A stretch of 64,000 bases of DNA from an uncultured Mediterraneibacter sp. (lineage in GTDB: Bacteria; Bacillota; Clostridia; Lachnospirales; Lachnospiraceae). Where the stretch lies: positions 1-64,000 of the forward strand of contig NZ_CALWFZ010000002.1 of NCBI RefSeq assembly GCF_944377805.1, read 5' to 3'. The number at the start of each line of letters is the position of its first letter. The stretch's first letter is position 1. Of this stretch, positions 63,382-64,000 are shown piece by piece. The notes beneath the pieces are model-generated. The model did not search any database, was not told the DNA's origin, and was given only the letters and a program-made list of their open reading frames with translations. The position numbers were made by a program, and so were the translations under genes.

Positions 63382-64000
63382 ATGAAGACGAAAAAGAACA
63401 AAAAGAGAAAGATCTGGCCTGTCGTTTTGTCCGTTTTTGGAGTACTGGCCGCTGCAGCGCTGATTGCAGTATTTCTGTTTCGCACAAAGGCGATAGAGGT
63501 GGAAGGGAATACCTATTACAGTGATAATACCATTACCACATGGATTGAGAAAGATGATCTGTCCGTAAACACTCTTTATTTACTGGCGAAGTATCATCTG
63601 TCTGATCCGGAACTGCCCGCCGGAGTGGAACGTCTGAGCGTATCGCTGAAAAGTCCGTGGACTCTGCGTGTGCAGGTGGAAGAAAAAGAAATGGCTGGAT
63701 ATGTAAGTTTTGACGATGCCTATCTTTACTTTGACGGGGAGGGAACTGCGATCCTCCGATCAAAAAAAGTGATCGAGGGAGTGCCCTGTATCGAAGGGCT
63801 GGCATTTGACACCGCAAAGGTGGCGATAGGAAAGACGCTCCCGGTGGAGGATGAGAGTATCTTTGAGAATATTGTTGATGTATCCAGGGGGCTGAAGAAA
63901 CACAGCCTTACTCCGGATCGTCTGTCATGTGCGGAGAGTGAGATAAGAATCTATTTCGGATCGGTTGAAGTGATGCTCGGCGACGGCGGCTATGAGGAAA
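63382..64000 (+). CDS. DivIB/FtsQ-like cell division protein (partial, cut by window end)
   Basis: ATG 63382 follows GAGGAGGAG. About 206 codons are visible and the frame is still open at the window end. A Lys/Arg-rich N-terminus (1-11) precedes one helix (about 12-33), then a POTRA-like region (about 35-105: AIEVEGNTYYSDNTI, VERLSVSLKSPWTLRVQVEEKEM). FtsQ/DivIB proteins have exactly this layout and this place after ftsW. The C-terminus is outside the window. Confidence 0.87.
   Translation, partial: MKTKKNKKRKIWPVVLSVFGVLAAAALIAVFLFRTKAIEVEGNTYYSDNTITTWIEKDDLSVNTLYLLAKYHLSDPELPAGVERLSVSLKSPWTLRVQVEEKEMAGYVSFDDAYLYFDGEGTAILRSKKVIEGVPCIEGLAFDTAKVAIGKTLPVEDESIFENIVDVSRGLKKHSLTPDRLSCAESEIRIYFGSVEVMLGDGGYEE

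Overview
The window looks like a chromosomal segment of a spore-forming, anaerobic, low-GC Gram-positive bacterium of the Lachnospiraceae type (Clostridia). This rests on gene content and gene order only: uvrB-uvrA-mreB-recD2-comF, cdaA-cdaR, the spore coat operon cotJABC, and an mraZ-rsmH-ftsL-pbp-pbp-mraY-murD-ftsW-divIB division cluster. No species was established by comparison. Nearly every gene is on the + strand; only cotJABC (49600-50768) is on the - strand.

Region 1 (1-14440) is housekeeping: nucleotide excision repair (uvrB, uvrA), an MreB-type cytoskeletal protein, the RecD2 helicase, a ComF-type phosphoribosyltransferase that seems to start at a non-AUG codon, two unknown membrane proteins, the c-di-AMP synthase CdaA with its partner CdaR, an HPr-like protein and a sugar nucleotidyltransferase-like protein.

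Region 2 (14498-49516) is a cell-envelope island. It opens with a LytR-CpsA-Psr (LCP) protein. Next come two large secreted enzymes, a GH25 lysozyme and an L,D-transpeptidase, which carry eight and seven copies of the same repeat of about 94 residues (core YKYVWMKDNW). A surface polysaccharide cluster of about 22 kb follows (22717-44832): an initiating phosphosugar transferase, several glycosyltransferases, a Wzy-like polymerase, a Wzz/CpsC-like protein with a degenerate CpsD-like ATPase, a set for a dTDP-3-acetamido-3,6-dideoxyhexose (rfbB, rfbA, an FdtA/QdtA-like isomerase, an aminotransferase, a hexapeptide acetyltransferase), a Wzx-like flippase, a CDP-polyol-type branch (IspD/TarI-like enzyme, SDR enzyme, glycerophosphotransferase-like protein), UDP-galactopyranose mutase and an acyltransferase. 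A second LCP protein, a membrane-anchored cohesin-domain protein and an HtrA protease close the island. A working model is that the cluster makes a phosphate-containing heteropolymer with amino-dideoxyhexose and galactofuranose, that the LCP proteins attach it to peptidoglycan, and that the repeat-bearing enzymes act on the same wall.

Region 3 (49600-53753) holds cotJABC, tRNA-Pro(GGG), a first FtsW/RodA-type protein with a long cytoplasmic N-terminus, a DegV protein and a small membrane protein.

Region 4 (53875-64000) is the division and wall cluster. In front of mraZ a good sigma-A promoter is overlaid by six TGG motifs at an exact 10-bp period, the pattern expected of an MraZ operator. 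The last gene, divIB/ftsQ, runs off the window.

Points most worth a second look: the repeat family shared by two wall enzymes next to a glycan cluster, a nine-G tract inside a glycosyltransferase gene (possible phase variation), the phased MraZ-type operator, the CDP-polyol branch, a PBP with KTA in place of KTG behind a terminator that contains its ribosome-binding site, and the cohesin protein with an acidic tyrosine-repeat tail.
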